From: Vanrija pseudolonga
Lineage: Eukaryota; Basidiomycota; Tremellomycetes; Trichosporonales; Trichosporonaceae
Length of the DNA: 64,000 bases
Assembly (NCBI RefSeq): GCF_020906515.1
Contig: NC_085850.1
Span: 2,728,001 to 2,792,000, forward strand
Direction: 5' to 3'
Made by a program: the position numbers and the translations under genes. A model generated the notes under the pieces. That model saw nothing but the letters and a program-made list of their open reading frames with translations, did not search any database and was not told where the DNA came from. Below, piece by piece: positions 22,822 through 33,648 of this stretch (position 1 is its first letter; each line of letters begins with the position of its first letter).

Positions 22822-24980
22822 ATGGAGACCATGGCGGCCCAGGCGGGGCCATCACGCCGCCAGTCAGCGGCTGGCTTGTCAGCAGCAATGGGCTATGACA
22901 CGAGGGTGAGTAACCTGCTCAGACAACTGCTGCACGAGCAACAACGCCGAAACCTGGGCAGCGCTCGAGCGTATCGTGGCTCACGCACTTGCCTCCTCCA
23001 CAGATAGCCGACTTTCCCCACGCTCCCAGCTCGTTCCCCAATGGCATGGCGACTGCACTGCTACCCACCGCGACGACCTCGGCGCCGGCGTCAATCCTCA
23101 GCAACCGCCCGTATGCCGACTCGTTGGGCGCGTCGGCGTCCGACTCGGGCTCGACCCGGTCGCTGTCGGTCCACTCGCGCGAGCGCAACCCCACAGCAGG
23201 CGTGTTCGGGCGCCGCGGATCAGCCGCAGGAGGGATGGTCCGCCCCGGCAACAAGACGAAGAGCATGACGAGCAGCTCGAACCGCTCATACCGGTCCAAC
23301 AAGTCGAACCGGTCGTCCTCGATCCACGACACGGCGTCAGGCGAGCAAATGTTCGAGATGACGGCGGTGACCCTGCGCGCTGGGGGAAAGAAGCGCGTGC
23401 ACGAGGACCCGAGCACACGCGTCGACAGACGCAAGGCTGAAGCTGCGATGCAGAAGTGGAGGGTGAGTGGCACGAGTTTGGCTTCTTGAGCGTGGGCGAC
23501 TGCACGGCGGGCAGCTGACACGCGCCCCAGAGATGGATCGTCGAGCAGCCTACCCAGCCTAGTCCGGCGGACACCAACCCCCTCTTTGGCCCGCCTACAA
23601 GTCTGGCAGAAGCATCGAGATATTCCCCCGCACCAACGCCGCCCGCGTCGCACGGATCGTTCTTAATATCGCCGCGCGGCTCCCTCGCAGGGCCGAGCAC
23701 GCTAGGACACGGCGTGATGAGCAGCGCGGCCACTCACACCTCCGAGGTATCACACAATGTCGGCCCGAGCACACCGGTCAGCACGACAGTACCATTGGGG
23801 CCCGGTTTGGACATCTACACGACCGAGTCGACGCGCGTGCTGCGCGACGTCGAGCTCGCGATCGACCCTGGGTACTTTGGCGGTGACGCAACGTCACCTG
23901 CCCAGAGAACACGTCGGCTGTCGACACATCCACGGATATCACCGAAAGAGAATCCATTCTCATTCATCGACACATTACTATCACGGCGGGGGATACGGCC
24001 GCTCGTGCTCGAGCTCGTCGTGTCACTAGGCGCGTACGTGGACGCCGTGTGGTCGACGACACACCCCGACGAGCCAATCCCTTGGACTGGGATGCCTATG
24101 CCCACAGCACAGCGCCGGGTATCCTTTGCGTCTGGTGCTGCTCCGCCACGAAGAATGTGGAGCAGCTGGACGATCACAGCGGTACAAGAGGCCAAGAAGC
24201 GCGGGTTCCTTGCCAACCCCCAGACGCAGAGCGATGTCGACTTTTGGGGTTGGGAGATTCGCTATGGCCTGCGGGATACGGACGAGGCGGTCAACCGGCG
24301 CAAGGACATGGGCTGGGCTTTTGGCGAGGCTGTCATCAGAGGGCAGTACGGGGATATTGTTCCGGCGAATGTGTTTGCAACCGACGGTGGCGGCGGCAAT
24401 ATTCCCCGGTTGTTGAACGACCTGGAAGAGGCCCTGTGGTGAGTAACTACTGGGTCGCCAGCAGGATACTAACCATGCACTCAGGGGTGACGCGATGCCA
24501 GCGTCCTCAGACCTGGCGTTTGAGCACGACGGCGTGTTCGACCCGTTCTCAGTGTACCGCGAGGGCGACGATCTCATTGGCATCGACAGCCAGAAGAAGA
24601 ACCCGGAGGAGCGGGAGGCCGAGCTCCGCAAGGTGTTTGGCGACGCGTTCAGCGCGTACGCGCCGCGTCCCCGGTCCGGCGTGGTTCCAACAAGCCAGGC
24701 TATCCCGGCCTACTCGCCGGAGCAGCTCCACCCGCCTCCGCTCTCGTCGCCCTCGTCGCCAGTGTCGGCCAAGCACGAGCTGTCGCTGCGCACACCGGCC
24801 GACCATCACGTGGCCGCGATGCCCGACCTCGACTTTTCGGTTCTCGGCGCGCTGCAGGAGATGTCGATGGAGGAGAAGCTCGAGCTCGGTCGCCGGCGGC
24901 ACCAGGAGTACCTCGAGCGGACGCGCGCAGAGGCGGGGGAGGTGGCTGCGGAGAAGGGAGAGGCGGTCGCGGCGGTGTAA
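22822..24980 (+). CDS. hypothetical protein, unrecognised, with one conserved-looking core
   Basis: Not recognised. Exons 22822..22905, 23004..23462, 23531..24438 and 24485..24980 give 648 aa. A second ATG three codons in (22831) is an alternative start. The N-terminal 200 residues are Ser/Arg-rich and disordered (SNRSYRSNKSNRSSSIHD). A better ordered core follows in exon 3: a hydrophobic stretch GIRPLVLELVVSLGAYVDAV that could be a membrane or buried helix, then WTITAVQEAKKRGF, DVDFWGWEIRYGLRDTDEAV and MGWAFGEAVIRGQYGDI. The C-terminus is helical and charged (MSMEEKLELGRRRHQEYLER). No catalytic motif is evident. The mix of disordered N-terminus and compact core suggests a scaffold or regulator, but no role is claimed. 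Confidence 0.8.
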
Positions 24981-25131
24981 TCGTGTACAATAGCTTCTTG
25001 GTATCATCTTCATGTACACTGTCACAGGGCGGGGTGGCGGAGTCGTGTGGGGGCGGCGTCGGACTCCGCGGCGTCGGCAACGTGCCTCGTGCAACCGCCC
25101 AACAACACCAACCCACTCCGGCAGGCACCAA
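24981..25131. other. short gap before tRNA
   Basis: 3' region of the preceding gene leading to the tRNA gene. Nothing else identified. Confidence 0.4.
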
Positions 25132-25212
25132 GGCAACGTGGCGGAGTGGTTAACGCGGTTGACTCGAAATCAACTTCCTTCGGGAGCACATGTTCGAATC
25201 ATGTCGTTGTCG
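25132..25212 (+). tRNA. tRNA-Ser (anticodon CGA)
   Basis: 81-nt cloverleaf. Acceptor GGCAACG pairs with CGTTGTC (one G-U), followed by discriminator G. The anticodon stem GTTGA/TCAAC encloses loop CTCGAAA, anticodon CGA at 25165..25167, decoding UCG. A long variable arm, with a TTC..GGGAG hairpin, identifies the serine class. The T arm is ACATG-TTCGAAT-CATGT. No intron. Confidence 0.93.
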
Positions 25213-25986
25213 GTGAGCGCGTAGAGCGTATAGCTTTTGCGTTTTGCGTCGCGGGGCAGGGTGCTGTGGTTGGGCAGCGGGGTTGGTGCGAGCGGAGCGG
25301 GTCGGGGCGAGGGGGAGACGAGGCGAGGCGGGGAAGGTGGGGTGGCTGGTGGCGCCACTGAGACGCACGGCCCGCTGCAATGCTGCGTGACAGGCTCGCC
25401 CACCATACGCTATGCACCACAGTCTGCGCCAGCGTCCCGCAGTGCTGGTGAGTAAGATGCCGACGGGCAGAAGGAGATGGGCGAGTGGTGTAATGTGTGG
25501 GCTGGGCGCACCTCGGCGCCGAGGATGCCGACGCGACGCCCACCAGCGCAGCAGCCCGACGGTCAACCCTCGGGCAGGCGCACGGTATGCCGCAACAACA
25601 ACTCGCAACAATCTATTTACAGTGTGTATGCATGCAGTCACTGCTGCACGTGGCCTCGGCGAGGACGTACTGTGCAGTGTAAGAAGAGCATGCACGCTGG
25701 CCAGAGTCCGGCGGCCGGCCGATCGTCGTCGCTCGCTCGCTCGGTTGCCCGACACTCGCCACTTGCCCGCTTGACGAGCTTATCGATCTCTGGTGGCCGA
25801 TGTGTGGCAGTGGACGGGCGGGTGGTGGGTCGCCGATGGCCGATACAGTGCTGGGGGGTATAAGAGGTCGTTGTGGTGGTGATGCAGCAGCAGACAGCAG
25901 TGACAAGAAGCGACTTCGGCCCAGCTCCTCGACACTCAAACCGCCACACCCAACCCACCCCCACCCCCTACCCCCCACCACCCACA
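25213..25986. other. tRNA to SDR intergenic region
   Basis: 774 bp with no gene. Contains the promoter of the first SDR gene, with a TATAAG element at 25859. Confidence 0.45.
25859..25867 (+). promoter_or_regulatory. TATA-like element of first SDR gene
   Basis: TATAAGAGG lies about 125 bp upstream of the ATG at 25987. Position and sequence fit a TATA box for an inducible gene. The paralogue has a related ACATAAG at about the same distance. Confidence 0.4.
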
Positions 25987-26898
25987 ATGAAGGTCTTCCT
26001 CACCGGCGCATCAGGCTACATCGGCTCCAACCTCACGCGCGAGCTCGTGGCGCACGGGCACAGCGTCACGGGCCTCGTGCGCTCCGAGGCGAGCGCGGCA
26101 ATCGTGGCGAAGAACGGCGGCACGGCGGTGCTGGGCAGCGGCGACCCCAAGACCGACCTGCCCCTCATCGTGGCGCAGGCGCGCGCGCACGACGCGACGT
26201 ACCACCTCGCGTTTGACCACAGCTTCACCGACTTCCTCGGCGCGTGTGCCGACGAGCGCGCGGTGGTGGACTCTGTCGCCGCCGCGTACGAGGGCACGGA
26301 CAAGGTGCTCGTCATGACCTCTGGCACGTTGCTCGGGGCGCACATCATCCCGTTCACCGAGGCCGACTCGAGCGCCGGCTCGCACAACCCCCGCGCCGCG
26401 ACCGAGGCCACCGCGGAAGCCTGGGCGGCGAAGGGGAACCGCGTCGCCATTGTCCGCCTGCCCCCCATCACTCACGGGGGCGACCTCGGTGCCGGCGGCT
26501 TTATCCACCGTATCATCCGCGCGTGCCGCGAGGGCGGCGCCGCGGCGATCATTGGCGACGGGGGCAACCGCTGGCCGGCGGTGCAGGTCGCCGACGCGGT
26601 GGCCGTGTACCGCGGCGCGCTGGGCGCGGAGCCCGGCCACATCCTCCGCCTGCACCCCATCGCCGACGAGGGCAACCGCGTCGCGGACATCATGGGCCTC
26701 ATTGCCGCTCATGAGGGGATCGAAGTCAACAGCGTTACCCCCGAGGCGGCGGTCGCGCAGTTCGGCTTCATCGGACACTTGCTCGGGCTGGATAACCTCG
26801 TCACGAGCAAGATCACCCGGGAGACGCTCGGATGGACGCCGACCCAGCCCGGGCTGCTCGACGAGCTGCGCGCCGGCAAGTACTTTGACACGGCGTAG
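25987..26898 (+). CDS. atypical extended SDR / NAD-dependent epimerase family, copy 1
   Basis: Intronless 303-aa Rossmann-fold protein of the extended short-chain dehydrogenase group. The nucleotide-binding motif GASGYIG (residues 7-13) directly follows beta1, and the chain keeps extended-SDR landmarks such as VAIVRLPPITHG and VADAVAVYRGAL. The usual catalytic YxxxK is absent where it should fall: the region reads HNPRAATEATAEAW. Either it uses different residues or it has a noncanonical or non-enzymatic role. It closely resembles the gene at 28204 in length, order of motifs and ending (AGKYFDxx), so the two arose by tandem duplication. Substrate unknown; ketone reductase or epimerase annotations would be guesses. 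Confidence 0.85.
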   Translation: MKVFLTGASGYIGSNLTRELVAHGHSVTGLVRSEASAAIVAKNGGTAVLGSGDPKTDLPLIVAQARAHDATYHLAFDHSFTDFLGACADERAVVDSVAAAYEGTDKVLVMTSGTLLGAHIIPFTEADSSAGSHNPRAATEATAEAWAAKGNRVAIVRLPPITHGGDLGAGGFIHRIIRACREGGAAAIIGDGGNRWPAVQVADAVAVYRGALGAEPGHILRLHPIADEGNRVADIMGLIAAHEGIEVNSVTPEAAVAQFGFIGHLLGLDNLVTSKITRETLGWTPTQPGLLDELRAGKYFDTA

Positions 26899-28203
26899 CG
26901 TGGCGGCTTGGCGTGGCGTAACTGTAGAAATGTAGACGGTGTGTGTAGATACGTATGAAATGACGTGGAGACGACAGACAGGTGGGACAGCGTCAGACGT
27001 GAAGCTCACAGGGTTAGGGGACAGTACGGACACGGCATTGAGGCTGAGGGCCGGGCCACGGGGCAGTGAGCGCAGACAGGCAGAGGGACGGCGCGAGAGG
27101 TCGGAACCATGTCGCCGAGGCAGGCTGACTACGGGCTGCACCTCGAGCCCAGCGCAAGCTGAGGGCAATTGTAAGCCGAGGCCAGCTGCAACCCGAGCCA
27201 GCTGCGAGCCGAGGCCAGTGTCCCAGTCCTTGGGGAGGCCCTGCGAGGTCAGACGGCATCTGCCTCAAACAGCTGGGGCAGTGGCCGGCTGCGAGGGAGC
27301 ATCACACCCTGCGCCACGTAGGGTGTGTCGAGGCATGCAGACGTGCCAGCATGCAAGGGCTGCACGAGCGCACGCACGCATGTGACTTGCCTCAAGGCGC
27401 ATGCATTCGCCAGCCGGCCGCGAAGGCGGACGAGGCGCGACGCGGCGGCATTGCAGGCTGTTGCGTGCCACGGTGACTGCTGGAATCAGTGGGCAAGCAA
27501 GGTACGATACGCTTGTACGCTTCGCTCGCTGGTGCTGGGGAAGAAGCCGACACGCGCCTCCAGCACCTGGGTTATAGAACGAAATCTCGCCTGGCTGTGG
27601 CGTGCTGGCACTGCCAAGCGAGGCCAATCGGCGCGTCATCGCCGAGGCTGCTGAGCGGGGCTAGGGTGGGCGCGCCACGAAAATCAAAGATTAAACGATG
27701 ACGGGTTGTCAAGCTTGCATGCACTCCGTCAGCGCTCACCGACCCCGAGGACATTGATTATCGCTAACGCCGGAGTTAAGCTACACTGGCTCTGAAGCAG
27801 CAGCGATACCCTGGACCAGGCGCTCAGGATCCGGCGCCCGCGATCATGCAGATCGCGCAGATGTGTGTCATGGGGGTGTAATCGGTAATCGCTATCGAGC
27901 ACGTCGTGGCGTCCTCCGTCGGTGGTGGGGCCGGGGCTTGCGGGGAGGGAGCGTTGTTGGGTTCGTTTGAACGTGCACCATGCATGCGCTGGAGATCGCC
28001 GAGGCGTGCTCGTCATATTATCAAGCAGGGCAGCTGCTTCGGCGACGGTCGTGGAGAGAGAGAGAGCGGGCGGGCGAGGTGGTCGGCGAGGTACATAAGT
28101 GGCGGGGGTCGATCCGTCTCAGAGTCTCATCAGCAAGCACCTCCAGCACCTCTACACCCCTCCCCAGCTCCCAAAACCCAACCCCACCCACTACACCCCC
28201 ACA
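26899..28203. other. 1.3 kb between the two SDR paralogues
   Basis: No gene seen. Includes a short imperfect tandem repeat at about 27171..27219 and the promoter of the second SDR gene, with ACATAAG near 28092. Confidence 0.45.
27171..27219. repeat. imperfect tandem repeat, about 3 copies of 16-17 bp
   Basis: Three adjacent units of the form GTAAGCCGAGGCCAGCT, GCAACCCGAGCCAGCT and GCGAGCCGAGGCCAGT, differing at a few positions. Noncoding. Confidence 0.55.
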
Positions 28204-29118
28204 ATGCCTTCCGTTTTCATCACCGGAGCCTCAGGCTACATCGCCTCGGCGATCACGCGCGAGCTCGTGAGCCACGGGTACGCCGTGACTGGCCTCGTGC
28301 GCTCCGAATCGTCCGCGGCCAAGGTCAAGGCGAACGGCGCGACGCCGATTATTGGGTCCACGACCGACCTCGAGCTCGTGTCCAAGAGCGCCGCGGCGGC
28401 CGACGCGACCATCCACACGGCGTTCGACCACTCGTGGCGCGACATTGCGGCCGCGTGCGCCGAGGACCGCGCGGCCATCGGCGCGATCGGCTCGGCGTAC
28501 GAGGGCACCGGCAAGACCTTCATCATCTCCTCTGTCGCCACGCTCGGCGTCCTCCACCCCACTTTCACCGAGAAGGACGAGGGCGGCCCCGGCGCCGTCA
28601 ACCCGCGCTTCTTCTCTGAGCGCGTCGCCGAGAGCTTCGCCGCCAAGGGCACACGTCCGGTCATCATCCGCATCGCGCCTCTCGTCCAGGGCCCCGACCT
28701 CGCGAGCTCGTCCTTCTTCCTCTCGCTCCTCAAGAAGGCCAAGGAGAGCGGCGTCGCCGCCACCGTTAACGGCGGGAAGGCGCGCTGGTCGAGCGTCCAC
28801 GTCGCCGACATTGCGCCGCTGTTCCGCATCGCCCTCGAGAAGAAGGGCACCGCGGGCCAGTTCGAGCGCTACCACGCCGTCGGCGACAACGGCGTGCCTG
28901 TCAAGGAGATTGTCGATGTCATTGGCGAGAAGCTCAACATCCCCGTCACCGACCTGACGGGCGACGACGCCTTCAAGCACTACGGCATCCTCGGCAAGCT
29001 CATCGGCCTCGACAACCCCATCGAGAACTCGGTGACTATCGAGCAGACCGGCTGGTCCCCCAAGCAGCCCAACGTCCTCGAGGCCCTCAAGGCCGGCAAG
29101 TACTTTGACCAGCTCTAG
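28204..29118 (+). CDS. atypical extended SDR / NAD-dependent epimerase family, copy 2
   Basis: Intronless 304-aa paralogue of the gene at 25987. It opens MPSVFITGASGYIAS, so the third Gly of GxxGxxG is Ala here. Shared features include ITRELVSHG, VTGLVRSE, the AFDHS-x2-D segment, AYEGTxK and a C-terminus ending AGKYFDQL. The YxxxK position reads NPRFFSERVAESF, again without Tyr and Lys in register. Both copies therefore depart from classical SDR chemistry in the same way, so the ancestor probably did too. Its 3' end converges on the NDUFA9 gene. Confidence 0.85.
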   Translation: MPSVFITGASGYIASAITRELVSHGYAVTGLVRSESSAAKVKANGATPIIGSTTDLELVSKSAAAADATIHTAFDHSWRDIAAACAEDRAAIGAIGSAYEGTGKTFIISSVATLGVLHPTFTEKDEGGPGAVNPRFFSERVAESFAAKGTRPVIIRIAPLVQGPDLASSSFFLSLLKKAKESGVAATVNGGKARWSSVHVADIAPLFRIALEKKGTAGQFERYHAVGDNGVPVKEIVDVIGEKLNIPVTDLTGDDAFKHYGILGKLIGLDNPIENSVTIEQTGWSPKQPNVLEALKAGKYFDQL

Positions 29119-29638
29119 GTTGTGCCGCCGCTAGTGGCACGATAAGTTTATAAGTGAATTATGCACTAGACTTTGGTAGAAAGGCGGTGCAAGGGAGTCA
29201 TGGCAAGGACGTGGTTGCGCCCGCGGCAGATGGCATCTGGGGATGAGGACCTCAAGGTGCCAAGGTACCCAACTGAGCCACCGAGCATGACAGTTGGACA
29301 GGTGTGTGTCGCACCTTATGTTGCCCCTGAGAAGCTCATCGCTTGGAGCAGGCGAGGACGTGTCAATGCACCGCCATGATGACGCCGGAGTCGTGACACA
29401 GAAGAGGGGAGATCAGATCAGTGACGTGTAGTTGAATCAGTGGACAACGTGAAGTGGCAGCTGGCGTCAGCCTGGACATCGAAGCTTGAGGTTGATAATG
29501 CGACCTCACCCTCTCACTCCACCCGACAGACCACTACCAGACAGGGGGTAACCTGTTCACCCTCGCAGCACTCGCTTCGCTCGTGCCGCTCACGCCGCGC
29601 GCAGCCTGCTAATCCCATATGCATTTTAGTCGGTTTCT
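29119..29638. other. convergent intergenic gap
   Basis: 520 bp between the stops of the second SDR and NDUFA9. No gene, tRNA or repeat seen. Confidence 0.5.
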
Positions 29639-31130
29639 CTAAGGCACGACGTGGTAAGGCTTGGGGGCCTTGAAGTGGCCAAGCTCGACGGGCGAGTCGA
29701 ACGTGGCGGCGGCACGGTACCTCCTAACGTACTTGATCGCGTGCTCCTCGATAAAGTCGGGCTCGATCTGGAGGTCGGCCCATGACTTGATGGGCTCGCC
29801 GTCGACGGCGGGGACACCAGTGTAGCCCTCCTCGGGGACCCAGCCGCTGGGGATCTTGGAGGTGTCGGGGGCGAAGAACTTCTCGACGCCGGCGTCGTCA
29901 ATGTAACGACGCTCAATCTCGTCGGGGCTGACGGTAGGCCACCAGAGAGCCTTGTTGGTGATACCAGCAAAGGCCTTGGCGAGGGCCTTGGGGACAGTGG
30001 GGTCGGAAACCTCGCCCTTGAGGGTCAGGGCCTGGATCAATGCGAGGATGGTGTTGTAGGTGTGGACGGCGGGGCCGGGGAGGTTGAAGGTCGAGGCGAC
30101 CGAGGTGACGGGGGCGTCAAGGATGACCTTGAGGGCCTGGGCAACGTCAAGCGCGTGGACGGGCAAGATCTTGGTGTTGCCGCCGTTGAGCTTGAACAGA
30201 ATAGGCCACTGGGCAGCAGCGTTCAACAGCCAGTCCTCGGGGCCGTACATGTATCCGGGGCGGACAATGGTGGCCGTGGGGAAGGCGTCACGGACAGCAC
30301 GCTCACCGGCGTACTTGGAGCGGTAGAACTCGGAGGGCGAGTTGGGGTTGGCGTTGAGGTGCGAGACGTGGATCAGCTGGTCGACACCCGAGGCAGCCGA
30401 TACCTCGGCGATGAGGCCCGCGGCCTTGACGTTGACGTCGTCGTAGGAGAAGTTCCTGAGGGGGTTAGTGCCCGCGACGATGGGTGTGGTGGCAGCCGTC
30501 GGCTCGCAGTCTCCCTCCTCCGTTGCCTTCGTCCCTCCACCGCTCCGCTCCCTCATATCCCTCCGCCTCACTGCCACCACCACGGCTTCACACTCACCTG
30601 GTCTGCCAGTCGCGGCCGACAAGGTTGTAGACAGTGTCGGAGTGACGAACAGCCTCGTGGATCTGGTCGGGGTTGCGGGCATCCCACTCGAGGGGAACGA
30701 CCTGGCCGAGGTCACCGGTGACCTTGAGGTGGCGCTTGTCGTCCTCGTCACGGTAAGGAACGATGACCTGCGAGCCCTCCTTGGCGAGCTTGGCAACAAT
30801 GTAACGACCGAGGAAGCCAGTCGCGCCGAAGACGGTGACAGTGTGTCCCGAGGTGGCCGAGCGACCGCCGGTCGGGGGGCCCTGCTTGATGATGGGCTGG
30901 GCGCGGTTCGTCTTGGGCTGGTTGACAATGGTCAGGTCGTGGGCGGACTGTGCGGGGCGTTAGTGCCATCGGCGTTGCGTGGTAGAGCAGCAGCGGCGTA
31001 CCCGAGTCGCGATGCGGGGCACGCGCGATGCCGCCTTTGACCGGAGGACAGGAGCTGCGCGGGGCGTCAGTTTGCGGCGATTTGGGTATGCGTAGTCGCG
31101 CCTAAACGTACCAAAACGAACGGACGCCAT
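29639..31130 (-). CDS. mitochondrial complex I 40-kDa subunit (NDUFA9/NUO40-type)
   Basis: Accessory subunit of NADH:ubiquinone oxidoreductase in the mitochondrial inner membrane, an SDR-fold protein with bound NADPH in characterised complexes. Exons 31112..31130, 31002..31054, 30598..30947 and 29639..30455 encode 412 aa. The N-terminus ([20 protein letters not shown]) is Arg/Ser/Ala-rich without acidic residues, a typical mitochondrial presequence, split over two tiny exons. The nucleotide motif is [13 protein letters not shown]; further family marks are [25 protein letters not shown] and [16 protein letters not shown]. Presence of this subunit implies a conventional respiratory complex I. 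It is divergent from the VHS-GAT gene. Confidence 0.94.
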
Positions 31131-31709
31131 GGTGGCCTCTGTCGCCTGTGTTGTTTGGGGGTGAAGACGAGGAAGAGTGGTGTGGTAGCGACGAAGGTGG
31201 TCCTGGTGATATGCTGGCTGTATGGTTGGCTACTCCGCCGACTGGCTGCTGCACGCTCGGCGGAGAGCTACGGTGACGGCTCCTACGGTGGAGCGGAAGC
31301 AAATCCGTCCCAGGCAAGAGGTCGGAGAAAGCAGCACTTCGTGAGTGTGGCAGTGGGGAGGAGGGGCCTCAGGGTTGAATCCACGTGGCAATGCGGAGCC
31401 AATTCTATCGGCCGTCGCGCGATGTGCCATCAGCCATCCAAGAGCCCGTCAGCGTTGCGGCGGCGTCGTCGACGCCATTCAAGACACGTCCGCACTCGTA
31501 GACGGACTGTTGGCCCATCACACACTTCTCGGTCGCACCGACAAAACCCGGCAGGCAACGCCGTGCGCATCGCCCGCTTCGATACCCCCCCTAGACCACG
31601 CCACGTTACTGGAAACCGAGCTCGTGGCAACGCTCCACGCGCTCACTAGACGACCACGGCACACCGCCTATTCGCGGCCTCGGAGCCCTTCCCCTCCCGC
31701 CCCGCCGCA
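31131..31709. promoter_or_regulatory. divergent promoter region NDUFA9 / VHS-GAT
   Basis: 579 bp between opposite start codons. Contains both 5' regions. No further gene seen. Confidence 0.45.
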
Positions 31710-33509
31710 ATGTTGCCCGCGACCTCGGCCCGTCCTTGGGCGAGTCGGTCGCCCGTCCAGGCCCTTGTCGGTGCGTTGGTCCTGCCTGCTGGCGCGACGG
31801 CGTCGGCTGGGCTTGCTCCCGATGACCTCCACTGACGCTCCCCAGACCAGGCCTGCGACCCAACGCTCCTCGCGCCCAACGACATGGTGAACATTGAGCT
31901 TGCCGAGTACATTAACAGGAAGAAGGCAAATACGTGAGTTTCGGGGTCACCGCATGTCAGCTCACACCTCAGGCCACGAGAAGCCACACACGCTCTTGTC
32001 CAGTACATCAACTCGCGCAACCCCAACCAGGCGCTGCTCGCGCTCAATGTCCTCGACCACCTTGTCAAGAACTGTGGATACCCGATTCACCTGCAGATCA
32101 GTACCAAGGACTTCCTGAATGAGCTGGTTCGCCGATTCCCAGAACGTCCCCCGATGGTCACGGGCCGTGTCATGGGCCGCATCCTCGAGGTGAGTTGCAC
32201 TCCCGATCGCAGTCGCCTCCGTCCGGCTAACTCGTCGCAGCTCATTCACGAGTGGAAGAACACTCTCTGTGTGACGTCCAAGTACAAGGACGATCTGGTG
32301 CACATTCGCGACATGCACCGCCTGCTGAGCTACAAGGGCTACCGATTCAAGGCGTTTGACGCGGCTACCGCCATGGCCACAAGCAACCCAAACGCCGACC
32401 TCAAGTCGCCTGAGGAGCTGGAGCAGGAGGACCGGGCCGCGAAGAGTGCTGTGAGTGGAAAGCAGCTGTAACTAAGGCGGCGATGCTGACGTCGGCAGAA
32501 ACTCCAAGAGCTTATCCGCCGAGGAACGCCCCGCGATCTCGCGGCCGCTCAGGAGCTCATGAAGCAGCTCGCGGGTGCCGAGCCCGAGGCTGCCGTCGAC
32601 TACGAGAAGCAGACGCTCAACGAGTTGGATAAGGTGCAGAGCAAGGCGATCCTCCTCAACGATATGCTCAACAACGCAAAAGAGGGCGAGCGCATCGGCC
32701 TGGAGGGCGATGTTTACGACCAGGTCGCCCAGGCGTGCCGCGGCGCTCGTCCCAAGATCCAGAAATGGGTAGAGGAGGACACGGGAGAGCACGAGGGCCT
32801 GATGGACCGGCTGCTGCTGTGCAACGACCTGATCAACAATGCGTTGAACCGGTTCGAGGCGGCGAAGAAGGGTGACTGGGCTGCGGCCAACACTATTGCC
32901 CAGCAGGCCGAAGCAGGGCCAAAACAGAACGACCTCATCTCGTTCGACGCCTTTGCCGACGATGACGAGGCGCCAGCAAGCGGTGGTGGCCTCGCTCTGC
33001 CCTCGGGCCCCGGCGCCGCGCCCTCGGCGTCCAACCCGGGCTTCACGGCCGGTGGACTGCCTCTGGACCTGTTTGCGCCTTCCCCCTCGTCATCGCCCGC
33101 GCCTGGCCCTTCGCAGCAGTCGCAGAGACCACAGCAGAACCCCATGGACTTCTTCAACACGACGTCTCAGCCGCCTGCGTACGGCGGCGGCTTCCAGCAG
33201 CAGCAGCAGTTCCAGCCTCAGCAGCAGTTTGGCCAGCCTCAGTACCAGCAGCAGCAGCAGTACCCTGCCCAGCCCCAGTACCCTGCCCACGGCCAGTTCC
33301 AGGCGCAGCAGCAGCCCAAGCCTGCGACGCCTCAGCAGACGCAGTTTGGCCTTGGCGGCAGCCTCACGCCAACGGCAACAGGATATGCCGTGCCGGCTGG
33401 CAATGGCCACTCGGCGACATCGTCGCCTGCGCCGGCGCAGCCCCAGCAGCAGCAGCAGCAGCAGAAGAAGCCGGACGCGTTTGCCGATCTCGTCGACCTA
33501 ATGGGTTAG
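31710..33509 (+). CDS. VHS-GAT domain clathrin/ubiquitin sorting adaptor (Tom1/Lsb5-like)
   Basis: Endosomal/TGN cargo-sorting adaptor. Exons 31710..31770, 31846..31933, 31973..32189, 32241..32450 and 32499..33509 give 528 aa. The ATG at 31710 is chosen because the spliced product enters the VHS fold at once: VQALVDQACDPTL, then LLALNVLDHLVKNCGYPIH and ISTKDFLNELVRRFP. A GAT three-helix bundle follows (ELDKVQSKAILLNDMLNNA to LLLCNDLINNALNRFEAAKK), a ubiquitin- or GTPase-binding unit. The tail has an acidic NDLISFDAFADDD clathrin-type motif, then Pro/Gln-rich sequence with polyglutamine. No gamma-adaptin ear is present, so a Tom1 or Lsb5 relative is favoured over GGA. Confidence 0.9.
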
Positions 33510-33648
33510 TGCGTTGTAGAGTTATGGATCCTTGCATGTTGCGTCGTGGCGAGTCGTGCTGTTCTCACGTTTGGACTGTATAAACTTGTGCATGTGCTAT
33601 TAATTGTACAATGTACCGCGCTGTATAGGCGCGTCGACAAAGCGACGC

